From: an uncultured Eubacteriales bacterium
Lineage (GTDB): Bacteria; Bacillota; Clostridia; Christensenellales; UBA1242
Assembly (NCBI GenBank): GCA_900551855.1
Contig: URXM01000006.1
Span: 1 to 64,000, forward strand
Length of the DNA: 64,000 nt
Direction of reading: 5' to 3'
The position numbers were made by a program, and so were the translations under genes. The notes below the pieces were generated by a model that saw only the letters and a list, made by a program, of their open reading frames with translations, was not told where the DNA came from and searched no databases. Of the stretch, positions 44,717 through 53,612 are shown in pieces. Numbering within the stretch: the stretch's first letter is position 1; every line of letters begins with the position of its first letter.

Positions 44717-47700
44717 TTATGACAATAACCATGTTAAATATTCCTTTGCCCAGCCTCTTGACATAGTATCATGATATGCTTGATTATCATAATTTCTTAA
44801 ACAACCATAACAACAAGTTTCTTCACCACAACCACATCTTCCATCTACTTTTCTTAATGCTTCAACTAAAATTTCTTTTATATGTCCTAACATTCTTTTT
44901 ACATGTCCCGCTCCATTTGGAACAGTATCAAATAATGTAATACTAAAACCATTAGTATCTCCATTTTCCCATATGGCACCACCAATTTCTCTTCTATCTA
45001 TTTCCATAAACTTTGATGCTCCTTCAATTATAGCATAAAGTATAGACTCAAATTCTGCCATAGGATTTTTATATTGGGGCAAATGCAAGACCAAAGCATC
45101 AGACATAAAATGATGCCCTAAATAACAACTCACTAACTTTCCTGCGCAAGGGAAATTGTTCGCAGTTCTATGCTCATGTGATATTGTCCCATTTTTTGTC
45201 AAACTAAGTTGAACATAACCACATTTTTCACAAATATTAAATGCTAATCCTATATTTCTATTTTTAGAAGCATATTTCCCTCTGTTAATAACAAACATTT
45301 CTCCATGTGGAGAATAAATAGAATGTATAACTTTACCTTTTAAGACTATATCATTTTCTTCAATTTTAGCATTTTTTTCAAATCCATTAAAAAATGTCTC
45401 TGAAAAATATTTAACTTCATCTTTTAATTTTACAGATTCTTTATCAGAATCCTTTGTGATAAAACCAAATTGTGGAATAACCATTTGCTTATATTTTAGT
45501 GTTCTATGACAGCAAGTTTGCTCTCTATTAAGACTTTCTACTCCTAGTGCTGTTTTATAAAAATATATTTTCCCACAACTTTCACATATAGCAAAATCAT
45601 AAGTAGGCCATTCTCTATTAGGTTGTTTCTTTAAAGCATAAGGTTTCCAAAATTTTCCATTTGCAACAACTTGACTCCCTGGAGCATATTCAGTAATCGC
45701 CATCCTCAAATCTCTGTTTAAATCTATTGAACTTTTAACAATATCACTTGTGTTCAAATCTAATGGAACAACATATACAGGGAAACCATATCTTGGAAGA
45801 ACATTATTTTCTGCTAAAAATGAAATATAATCTTTTGAATTATATGTTCCAATCAATTTTTTTAATTTTCCTGCTTCAGAATATTTCTTTTCTGCAGAGT
45901 ATTTTTCTTCTGCATTTGATAATTCATTCATGGAAGCTTCAAAATTATTGATTGCATTATCTAAACAAGCATCTTCATTATTAGGATTATTGTTATCAAC
46001 CAATTTCTTAACAAATGACCAATCATTATCAACACCAAGTTCTTTCTTTATCTTTTCTGGAACAATAATATTGATTGATTTAAAAAGATCTTGTGGTTTT
46101 TTGCTCAAAATATTATATAATTCGATGTTCAAATTAGGATGGTTATCATGTGCCAATAAGTCTTTCACAGATTTAAAATTGTATCCTATATAACTTAAAT
46201 AACTAAAAATAACTGAATGAATGTGTCTTCTAACAAGATAGGCATTATTTAACTCTATATAAGGAGCCTGTATAATGCCATTAATCATCTTGACAGGATC
46301 ATTATAATAAGTTAAATCGTGTGATCTTCTCTTTGCAAAAGTTAATATAAAAGCAGCTGATGAACCTCTTCTTCCTGCACGCCCAGCCCTCTGGATATAA
46401 TTAGATGTTTCTGGAGGAACATTTCTCAAAACGACAGACTCAAGAGAACCAATATCAACCCCCATTTCAAATGTTGTTGAACAACTTAATATATTAACTT
46501 CATTTTCTTTGAAATGTTTTTGTAAATCAGTTGCTGTTTGACTTGAAATTTGTGCTGTATGCTCTTTTGCATTCATAGGAATTAGTTGAATATTTGAAAA
46601 ACTTTGACGATAATAATCACCTCTATCTTCATTCTCGCTTATTTCAATTAAATTTCCATCGCAATTTGTCTTTGTACAAATCCCAAAAAGGTTGATTTTT
46701 ACAGTTTCTCCACATTTATTGCATACATAAAGTTTACCCTTTTGTTTTTCAAAAGATATATTATCCAACCTTAACTGATAATACCCATTTACTTTATCTT
46801 GAATTAAAATTGGTAACTTTACAACAAAATAATTTTCTTTAAATGATGTTGAAAGTTCATCAAGAAATTTTAGAGATTTTTCATTGCTTTCTTCTTGATT
46901 AAGGCCTTTATGTTCAAAGAAATGTTGTAAATAGTTTAAACGACTATTTGTTCTTTTGTCAGAAGGCTTAAATCCAAAAACTTGATAATCTTTTCCTCTC
47001 TCTCCTCCTTGAGTTTTAAAATATGCATTTCTATTTTTCGGTTCAAAAGCATCATCTGTTGGACTAACACCTTCTGGAAATTGCACACAACCTTGTCTTC
47101 TTAAACTGTCAAACAACACATAAATTATATTAAGGAGCTCATCTTTTGAAATTTCATATTTGTTACAAAAATGATTAATAATTTGACTATCAATTTTATC
47201 CAAGGAATTTATTTTAATATTTATCATACCCAGTCTATTTAAAGACATTCTTGGATCCAATTCAATAATCTCTTGCATGATGTGTTGCTTAGCAATACTT
47301 TTTTTATCATCGTCATTATTTATATCATAGAATAATTTATGTTCATTTGCTATTCTGAAACATCTTTCTGATAACAAATTAAAACTTATAGACTCTTCAG
47401 TCATATCTTTAATAACATTATAAATAATATTTTTCCACAACCAATCGTTATATCTGTTTTGTATAAAAATTGCAAATTTGGCAGCATCTTGCCTATTGTC
47501 TGAAAACACTAATAATTTTCTGCCATTTATAATTTCATCTTCTGAATTACATACACTTCCCCAAATGCTATCCGTTTTTGTTTCTTCCTTTTTAGTTTTT
47601 TCTTCAGGCAATAATTGGTAAAGTTTTCGTGTTAACATTTCTGTTGCAGAATCTTCACTAGTAGTAAGTTTTCTTATAGTTCCTTTATTAAACTTCCCAC

Positions 47701-49453
47701 ATTTATAGCAGTTATTTTTTCTTGCTTTTTTAGGAATTTTTGTCATTTTTATAAAGTTAGCAGCCTCTATTCCACAACAAGAAATAGTATCTGGAATTTT
47801 TGCAGCAAAAAGTTTTCCACACTTAGGGCACATAACATATTCTTGCTTATCTTCTTTTGAATAAGAAAATTCATCTAATGAATCATCTTCATCAATTGAA
47901 ATCTCTCCATCTGATAAAGAAAGCATAAATAAATACTCATCATTATCTTCGGTTGGTATAAGATATTCTTCGCCATTTATCACATCAACAGAACCAACTA
48001 TATATTCTTGTCCACATTTCATACAATTTAATAATTCATAAACTTTATATCCATTATACTCTTTTTTCCTATTAGTAAAGATTTTTATATCATCAGCAAA
48101 TGTAATAAATCCTCCTTCCAATGTCCTTGCAAAAACATGATATTTAGCATTTATTAAAGGATTCCCATCAGTTGGCGAAATCGCTTCTCCACATAGTTCA
48201 ATAATTTTTGCTATTGTATCTTCTAAACCTGTATCTGTAATTTTTAAATCATTTTTTAATTCATCTGACAATTCTTGAATAGTTATTGTTTTTTCCAAAA
48301 TTCTTTTTCTTATTTCATAAACGAGTTTGTCTTTTGACAAAATATTATATAATTTTGAAGCCTTATCATCTTTGTTATAATTTTGATATTCAGAAAAAAG
48401 TTGTTGGTAATAAGACAAATCTTTAATCTGTCCAGAGACTTCCAATAATGGCAATCTATCAGATTGAATAATTGAATTTTTATCAAAATATTCATTAAAT
48501 AAATCTTTTGCAAAATCTACAACTTTTTCAATTTCACCTTCTTCTCCACCAAGTGTAGCACTTGTCCCGATACAAGTTAAACAATTATCAATTTTTCCAA
48601 AAACTGTTTCTTTCAATCGTCTTATCAACATCGCGACTTCTGTTCCATGTGCACCTTTGTATGTATGTGCTTCGTCTAAAACAAGAAATTTAAATTTGTT
48701 ACTATACTTTCCTTTAAAAATTTTTTGGCTTGTTGCTCTTAAAAGCATATATTCTAACATTGCATAGTTTGTAATAAGAATATGTGGTGGTCGAGCTTCC
48801 ATTTCAGCACGGGTTAACAATTCATTTTCTAAAGCATCGCTACCATTCACTCTTTTATATTCTTCATTCGCTTCTTTTCTTCCTTTTTTGATATTATCTC
48901 TATTGCCTTCTGGAGTCTCTCCAATATATCTGCCAAAGGTTATTTGTGACAAATTTTTTAAAGATTTCCTTAACCTCCCAATTTGGTCATTTGCTAATGC
49001 ATTCATCGGATATATTAAAAGAGCTCTAACACCTGGTGATAAGGTATTATTATCAAATTCATTAAGCAATTCATTTATTATTGGTATAAAGAAGCATTCT
49101 GTTTTACCAGAACCAGTTCCAGATGCAACAATTATACTTCTGTTATTATTTACCAATTTTATAGCTTTTTCTTGATGATTATATCTTTTATAAACGGCAT
49201 ATTCGTCATAAGTGAAAGCATTTTTAATATTTTTGTTTAACACACCTTCTTCAACCAATTCTTGTAATGTATGAGTCCCTTTATATGGCATTGTTGCCTG
49301 TATAAATGGTCCTTTTAGCAATTGACATTCTTTAGACAAAGCATCTTTTGCAGCTTTGTTTATTTTGTCATTTCTAAAGGTAAACTGTGCGTCAAGAAAG
49401 TCTTTATATGCTTCGTTTAATTGGTTAAATGTTTTTATTGGGTCTAGTGCCAT
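44717..49453 (-). CDS. DEAH helicase with Zn clusters and DUF1998-type C terminus (DruE-like)
   Basis: This 1578-residue SF2 helicase has Walker A SGTGSGKT (111-118), DEAH box (260-263), TSATLG (298-302), and in the second RecA lobe SCSTTFEMGVDIGSLE and QRAGRAGRRG. Several CxxC pairs form probable Zn ribbons (CMKCG, CPKCG, CYKCG, CNKCG, CEKCG). The C terminus has the DUF1998/MZB-type cluster CGCGEETCCYGCLRNYDNQ. Start DPIKTFNQLNEAY and the KGPF..TLQELVEEG region resemble the N termini of DruE-like defence helicases. Related DUF1998 helicases act in DISARM, Dpd and Druantia and in DNA repair (MrfA). Its ATG is two bases after the upstream stop, with the SD in that gene's end. Function by context: antiphage defence, likely translocating on DNA. 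Confidence 0.85.
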   Translation of the reverse strand: MALDPIKTFNQLNEAYKDFLDAQFTFRNDKINKAAKDALSKECQLLKGPFIQATMPYKGTHTLQELVEEGVLNKNIKNAFTYDEYAVYKRYNHQEKAIKLVNNNRSIIVASGTGSGKTECFFIPIINELLNEFDNNTLSPGVRALLIYPMNALANDQIGRLRKSLKNLSQITFGRYIGETPEGNRDNIKKGRKEANEEYKRVNGSDALENELLTRAEMEARPPHILITNYAMLEYMLLRATSQKIFKGKYSNKFKFLVLDEAHTYKGAHGTEVAMLIRRLKETVFGKIDNCLTCIGTSATLGGEEGEIEKVVDFAKDLFNEYFDKNSIIQSDRLPLLEVSGQIKDLSYYQQLFSEYQNYNKDDKASKLYNILSKDKLVYEIRKRILEKTITIQELSDELKNDLKITDTGLEDTIAKIIELCGEAISPTDGNPLINAKYHVFARTLEGGFITFADDIKIFTNRKKEYNGYKVYELLNCMKCGQEYIVGSVDVINGEEYLIPTEDNDEYLFMLSLSDGEISIDEDDSLDEFSYSKEDKQEYVMCPKCGKLFAAKIPDTISCCGIEAANFIKMTKIPKKARKNNCYKCGKFNKGTIRKLTTSEDSATEMLTRKLYQLLPEEKTKKEETKTDSIWGSVCNSEDEIINGRKLLVFSDNRQDAAKFAIFIQNRYNDWLWKNIIYNVIKDMTEESISFNLLSERCFRIANEHKLFYDINNDDDKKSIAKQHIMQEIIELDPRMSLNRLGMINIKINSLDKIDSQIINHFCNKYEISKDELLNIIYVLFDSLRRQGCVQFPEGVSPTDDAFEPKNRNAYFKTQGGERGKDYQVFGFKPSDKRTNSRLNYLQHFFEHKGLNQEESNEKSLKFLDELSTSFKENYFVVKLPILIQDKVNGYYQLRLDNISFEKQKGKLYVCNKCGETVKINLFGICTKTNCDGNLIEISENEDRGDYYRQSFSNIQLIPMNAKEHTAQISSQTATDLQKHFKENEVNILSCSTTFEMGVDIGSLESVVLRNVPPETSNYIQRAGRAGRRGSSAAFILTFAKRRSHDLTYYNDPVKMINGIIQAPYIELNNAYLVRRHIHSVIFSYLSYIGYNFKSVKDLLAHDNHPNLNIELYNILSKKPQDLFKSINIIVPEKIKKELGVDNDWSFVKKLVDNNNPNNEDACLDNAINNFEASMNELSNAEEKYSAEKKYSEAGKLKKLIGTYNSKDYISFLAENNVLPRYGFPVYVVPLDLNTSDIVKSSIDLNRDLRMAITEYAPGSQVVANGKFWKPYALKKQPNREWPTYDFAICESCGKIYFYKTALGVESLNREQTCCHRTLKYKQMVIPQFGFITKDSDKESVKLKDEVKYFSETFFNGFEKNAKIEENDIVLKGKVIHSIYSPHGEMFVINRGKYASKNRNIGLAFNICEKCGYVQLSLTKNGTISHEHRTANNFPCAGKLVSCYLGHHFMSDALVLHLPQYKNPMAEFESILYAIIEGASKFMEIDRREIGGAIWENGDTNGFSITLFDTVPNGAGHVKRMLGHIKEILVEALRKVDGRCGCGEETCCYGCLRNYDNQAYHDTMSRGWAKEYLTWLLS

Positions 49454-49455
49454 TT

Positions 49456-52400
49456 TTATATCTCCTTTTTATATGATGATTGATTTAACATTTCAGAAAG
49501 CAAAGCTTTTGAAAAATCTTTCAACAAATTTTTTATATATTTTGATACTTTTACAAATAAAGAAATATTGTTTTGTATATCGTGTTGATTTAATATCAAA
49601 TCAACTATAATCATCAAAATTTGTTTTTCTTCTTTGAATTTTGAAAACTCAGGAATCGCTTTAATCTTCTTCATTTTTTGTTTAATATAGTCAACATTAT
49701 CTACATCTGGGAATAGATAATATTTTTTTGCCCACATAAAATTTTCTTTATCTGTAAAGGTGTCTAAAATTTTCAAATTGTTATTTGTTATTTCTTCTAA
49801 AAGTTCAACATTATTTTTTAAACAAATATATACGATGTAAAGGTATTTATTATAGTCCAACAATTCTATAAAAACTCTTCTATCCATTAAATTTTCTTTT
49901 TTAGTTATTGGAACATATAGAAATAATTCATTCGTTATTTTATCAAATTGTTCTTTACTTAAATCATATTGAAACAATAGTTTTAATATAATCTCATCTC
50001 CAAAGTGAAATCTATTTTTAAAAATATATTTTAGTAAATATTTTATAACCTTCAAATATTCTTCGTTCGACTGAAAAAAGTTAGTATTAAATCTATAAAA
50101 TAAATAACAATAAACAGCATTATTTAAATCATCTATGTTGTCGTCTTGAAATGCTAATTGTGAAAAATCATTATCTTTAACCCACAAAATAGTAGTATTT
50201 TTGCTATCAATTAGATCTTTTTTCTCATTTGTCGAAAAAATACTATTTTCTTTATTACTTACTATTTCAACAACACAATTATCTACAAGTCTTTCATCAT
50301 TATCATCTATATAAGCCATTAAATTATCATCTTTAATTGGTATAGAAAAGAATTTATATGGCTTTGACAAATATCTAAAAACCATTTGTCTATTTTTGCA
50401 AGAGCCATCTTCATCCCATTGAAATATATATGTATTGCCTAATTTATTTAAAAAAAAGTTTCTTATAGATATATTAATTCTAATCTCGCAAATTTCACAA
50501 ATCTTATCAAAATTTTCTTCAATTGAAATCAAACACGAATTCTCTCCTGAACATATAAATTCGATATATTCCACAAGATTAATAACTGTTTTTGAAGATT
50601 TTCTTATTCTTAAGGATTTTTGATTAACATTGTTGTTAAACCTTACATATATGTCGGAATTTGTATTATTAGTAATAGTTAGAAGGCAATCTCCATCAAT
50701 TTTTAAATCTTTAACTGATAAAAATGCTTTTTTATTTGGTTGTCCAAATAATTTGTTATTTGATTCAATTATCCATTTATATGGCTTAATAATAAATTTG
50801 AATTTATACTCCTTCTCATTATAAACATAATATCCGTTAAAAATATCACAAGAACTTGGTATATTTACTCTGTTTATTATTTCATGATTGCTATCTAATA
50901 TTTTACATTTATCACGTGATTTAAAAATTATATATGAATTTTTGTATCCACTAACTCCTGGATAATATTGACTAAAATCAATATTAACTGCAGGTAAATA
51001 TAAAAATTTAAATGTCTTATATCCAATCTCTGGAAAGTAAAATCTTAATCCTATTTTCCCAAAACTTAATCTTCCAATATAATTTGACATGTCAAAAACA
51101 AAATTTTCAATAACAACTTCTTCATCTATAATTTTATTTTCATCTACACTGATTTTTACTTGCCATTGACCGTTAAAAGGGACCTCTATTTTCGGCAACA
51201 AACTAAATGCTTCCAACCCTTCAAAATAGCAGTTATCGCTTATTAATTTGTTATCACTTATTAATTCAAAAGGTCTTTTAATCTTTATGTTAAAAGTATC
51301 TAGATTTGATTTAAATATAACTTCTCTTTTGTCAGTTGTTGGTGCTTGATAGTAAACATTGTAGCCATTATAAACGCCTATTAGTTCTATAGTATTGTCA
51401 TCTGTTTTGTAATTTCCATCAAGTAAAATATATGCTCCATTGTTTAAAATAAATTTTGATTTGTTAAGTTGTCCAAAATTGTTAAAAGTTAAATACTTAT
51501 CGTTTTTATCCTTTAAAGTATATTCGCATAATAGAGTGTTAATATCATTTAATAATCTTAATTTAATTTCATCAAATTGATTAAGAATTATGGTTGAAGT
51601 TCTAAAGAAATATTCATCGTTTAACTTCTCACCATAAATTTTTCTATAACCTACTTTATCACCACTATAAACTTCCCAAATACAAAAAGCAGTATCCTTC
51701 ATTGTCATTTCAGGTGTATCTATAACAACTTTATTGCTATTTATATCAAATCTCAATGTTAGTTTTTTATATCTTGAAGATATATATCTATTATCATTAT
51801 CTTTTCTATTATTACACCAATTTATGATTCCTTTTTGAAAAGGTATTGGCAGGATTGAAGTTTCATTTATAATCTCAATTTTATCTTTAATTGCACTAAT
51901 AATTTCAAAAACAAAATCACTCAATAATCCATTTTTGTTTAATAAGTCAATATATCTTTTTACATTTTTAGTGGAATATCTAAATACATATAATGTTTCA
52001 TCAGCTAAATTATTATACGAAATTTCTTGTAACATTAATGGTTCTAAATTGTCCAAAAAATTATTAATAAGGTTATTTGGTAACCCAGAATGAGCAATTA
52101 TTGGAGCAAGATTTTTATAGCTATCTTCTTTTAAATTTTGAAAACTACTCAAATTATAAATGGAAATTGTTCTATCAAATGCTTTTATCAACAATTCTCT
52201 TTTGTTTGGTTGTGAGATATTTGTCAGTCTTTCTACAGCCTGCCAAAATCCACCTTCTCTATCATTATAAAAATATTTTGCAATGCCAACAAGAAAGATT
52301 GTTATTGTTTCTTTTATATCATAGACTTGTTCCCATGACATATAATTTGCAATCTGAGATAATTTTTTACCAATCTCAATTGTCTCTTCTTGTGAAAAAA

Positions 52401-52479
52401 GCACCTTTTCAATCAACTCATAATTTTCAAGTCTTGAAAGTCTATCTTTGCAAATCTGGTTTATTTCTGCTAAATCCAT
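49456..52479 (-). CDS. 1007-residue companion of the DUF1998 helicase (candidate DruH-like, unassigned)
   Basis: I do not recognise this protein from motifs. The N-terminal 230 residues are helical (GGFWQAVERLTN, PIIAHSGLPNNLINNFLDNL). A long beta-rich middle (about 250-720) with alternating Asn/Tyr/Ile strands follows, then a helical C-terminal third (about 780-1000) rich in Leu/Asn/Lys. There is no nuclease, ATPase, TM or signal motif that I can see. Stop and next ATG are two bases apart, so it is translated with the helicase. A large first-gene partner without known motifs upstream of a DUF1998 helicase is the layout of Druantia type III (DruH-DruE). Identity with DruH is untested. Confidence 0.6.
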   Translation of the reverse strand: MDLAEINQICKDRLSRLENYELIEKVLFSQEETIEIGKKLSQIANYMSWEQVYDIKETITIFLVGIAKYFYNDREGGFWQAVERLTNISQPNKRELLIKAFDRTISIYNLSSFQNLKEDSYKNLAPIIAHSGLPNNLINNFLDNLEPLMLQEISYNNLADETLYVFRYSTKNVKRYIDLLNKNGLLSDFVFEIISAIKDKIEIINETSILPIPFQKGIINWCNNRKDNDNRYISSRYKKLTLRFDINSNKVVIDTPEMTMKDTAFCIWEVYSGDKVGYRKIYGEKLNDEYFFRTSTIILNQFDEIKLRLLNDINTLLCEYTLKDKNDKYLTFNNFGQLNKSKFILNNGAYILLDGNYKTDDNTIELIGVYNGYNVYYQAPTTDKREVIFKSNLDTFNIKIKRPFELISDNKLISDNCYFEGLEAFSLLPKIEVPFNGQWQVKISVDENKIIDEEVVIENFVFDMSNYIGRLSFGKIGLRFYFPEIGYKTFKFLYLPAVNIDFSQYYPGVSGYKNSYIIFKSRDKCKILDSNHEIINRVNIPSSCDIFNGYYVYNEKEYKFKFIIKPYKWIIESNNKLFGQPNKKAFLSVKDLKIDGDCLLTITNNTNSDIYVRFNNNVNQKSLRIRKSSKTVINLVEYIEFICSGENSCLISIEENFDKICEICEIRINISIRNFFLNKLGNTYIFQWDEDGSCKNRQMVFRYLSKPYKFFSIPIKDDNLMAYIDDNDERLVDNCVVEIVSNKENSIFSTNEKKDLIDSKNTTILWVKDNDFSQLAFQDDNIDDLNNAVYCYLFYRFNTNFFQSNEEYLKVIKYLLKYIFKNRFHFGDEIILKLLFQYDLSKEQFDKITNELFLYVPITKKENLMDRRVFIELLDYNKYLYIVYICLKNNVELLEEITNNNLKILDTFTDKENFMWAKKYYLFPDVDNVDYIKQKMKKIKAIPEFSKFKEEKQILMIIVDLILNQHDIQNNISLFVKVSKYIKNLLKDFSKALLSEMLNQSSYKKEI

Positions 52480-52748
52480 ATCAAAATTTCCCTTTGCTTT
52501 TGTATTAACTTAATTATGATAATAATACTATTAACATTATCAAAATTCATTTCTATATTGTATATAGTATATTATAGCATACTTTTCCTTAATGTTATAA
52601 AATATTTTACAAAATTTACTTGTTTATTTTTTCTTTTTTCCCCCCCCCAGTGTAGAAAATAATAGATTTAAAAAAGTACAGATATAAAATGACACTAAAA
52701 AGTTCCAAAGTCACCTCTTACTAGAGCTATTCTGGAGTCAGAATACAT
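52480..52748. other. Promoter region and right end of the tRNA-Lys element
   Basis: No gene is visible in this stretch. On the minus strand a TATAAT (52576-52571) with TGC in front (extended -10) is the likely operon promoter. A run of nine C (52640-52648) stands out in AT-rich sequence. A small inverted repeat ATTCTG-GAGT-CAGAAT (52729-52744) precedes the right att-like repeat. Confidence 0.5.
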
Positions 52749-52759
52749 GCAACCCACCA
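52749..52759 (+). repeat. Right att-like repeat
   Basis: GCAACCCACCA, an exact copy of the tRNA-Lys 3' end, in the same orientation. No other tRNA feature surrounds it. Confidence 0.6.
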
Positions 52760-52762
52760 AAC

Positions 52763-52798
52763 AAAAAGGAAGTTGTTTTTTTTGCAACTTCCTTTTTT
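52763..52798. terminator. Terminator next to the right att-like repeat
   Basis: Stem AAAAAGGAAGTTG / CAACTTCCTTTTT with an oligo-T loop. On the plus strand it lies 3 nt past the tRNA 3'-end copy, where a tRNA terminator would be. On the minus strand it can end the HD gene. Confidence 0.82.
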
Positions 52799-52806
52799 AT
52801 TTTGTC

Positions 52807-53514
52807 TTAATCAAATTTTAATAAATATACATACATCTCAAAAGCAAATAAAACAATTCTTTTGGCAGTATTAGTTCTTAACATATCAATTTGAATCTTA
52901 GGATAAGGCAACCTTACTCTATCTAGTCCATCAGCATCTTTTAAAAGATTAAATAACTTTTTGCACTTATTTTTATCTTTAACTTTATAAATTTCAATAT
53001 ACTTATCTATCTCACTATCATTCATACAATGACAGGCAACAATAGTTTTCATTAAATTCAATTCTTCTTCATTATAATCAATTAAAAAATCAAATTTACT
53101 CGCACTTTTAAGCCCATGTTTATAATCCACACAGTCATCTGTTCTTCCAATATCGTGATATTTAGCACAATCTATCAACATTTCAAATTCTCTCATTGAT
53201 ATATCTTCAAAATTTGCTAAAATATACGCAAAAATAGAAACTCTTATATTATGATTTATTCCATGCATATTGCTCTTATATAATTTTTCTGGTTGTATAT
53301 TTTTTATTTTTTGTATAAATTGTTCTTTAAATTTAGAGCTTTCAAAAATGTGTGATATTTGTTCTTTAGTTATAGGGATTATTCCCATCTTTTTTAAATC
53401 TTGTTTTGTCTCAACATAATAATTGTAAAGATAATCGTTTGTTGTAATTTTAAATAATTTATTACAATTAACTAAATCATCTATAATTTCATCTATATTT
53501 GATAACAAATCCAT
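52807..53514 (-). CDS. HD-domain hydrolase
   Basis: This 235-residue protein has a full HD signature: HNIRVSIFAYILA (first His), CAKYHDIGRTDD (HD), HCMND (His) and LKDADGLDRVR (Asp). Such proteins hydrolyse phosphate esters in nucleotides or second messengers; substrate unknown. The N-terminal 80 residues carry no recognised domain. It sits just outside the right repeat of the tRNA-Lys element, so it is not counted as cargo. The ATG at 53514 has AGGGG upstream. Confidence 0.82.
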   Translation of the reverse strand: MDLLSNIDEIIDDLVNCNKLFKITTNDYLYNYYVETKQDLKKMGIIPITKEQISHIFESSKFKEQFIQKIKNIQPEKLYKSNMHGINHNIRVSIFAYILANFEDISMREFEMLIDCAKYHDIGRTDDCVDYKHGLKSASKFDFLIDYNEEELNLMKTIVACHCMNDSEIDKYIEIYKVKDKNKCKKLFNLLKDADGLDRVRLPYPKIQIDMLRTNTAKRIVLFAFEMYVYLLKFD

Positions 53515-53612
53515 TCTATAACCCCTAATATGAGCATGATTTCATTGTATGTAATAATAATTTACAAATAATTCTTTAAACCTTTGAGCTATATCAAATT
53601 ACAAGCATGTTT

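Larger units (their letters stand above)
44501..52759. mobile_element. Putative integrated element at tRNA-Lys carrying a two-gene helicase system
   Basis: The element is bounded by an 11-bp direct repeat, GCAACCCACCA, the 3' end of tRNA-Lys (44501-44511) and its copy at 52749-52759. The only genes inside are the 1007-residue protein and the DUF1998-type helicase, in one minus-strand operon with its own promoter. No integrase or transposase is present, so the element is either mobilised in trans or a decayed island. A hairpin that would suit termination of the original tRNA transcript now lies just outside the right repeat (52763-52798). Repeat length is short, so this is an inference. Confidence 0.55.

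Noticed and set aside
52640..52648. Run of nine C in AT-rich sequence
   Set aside because: It could be a slippage tract for phase variation, but it is about 160 nt outside the nearest start and not in a promoter spacer; it may also be a sequencing artefact.
52729..52759. ATTCTG-GAGT-CAGAAT plus GCAACCCACCA as a degenerate tRNA
   Set aside because: The hairpin lacks the TTCGA loop and lies four bases from the acceptor strand; no D-arm or anticodon arm precedes it.
52807..53514. HD hydrolase as a third gene of the helicase defence system
   Set aside because: It lies outside the right att-like repeat, behind a terminator, so the sequence does not support common transport or transcription.
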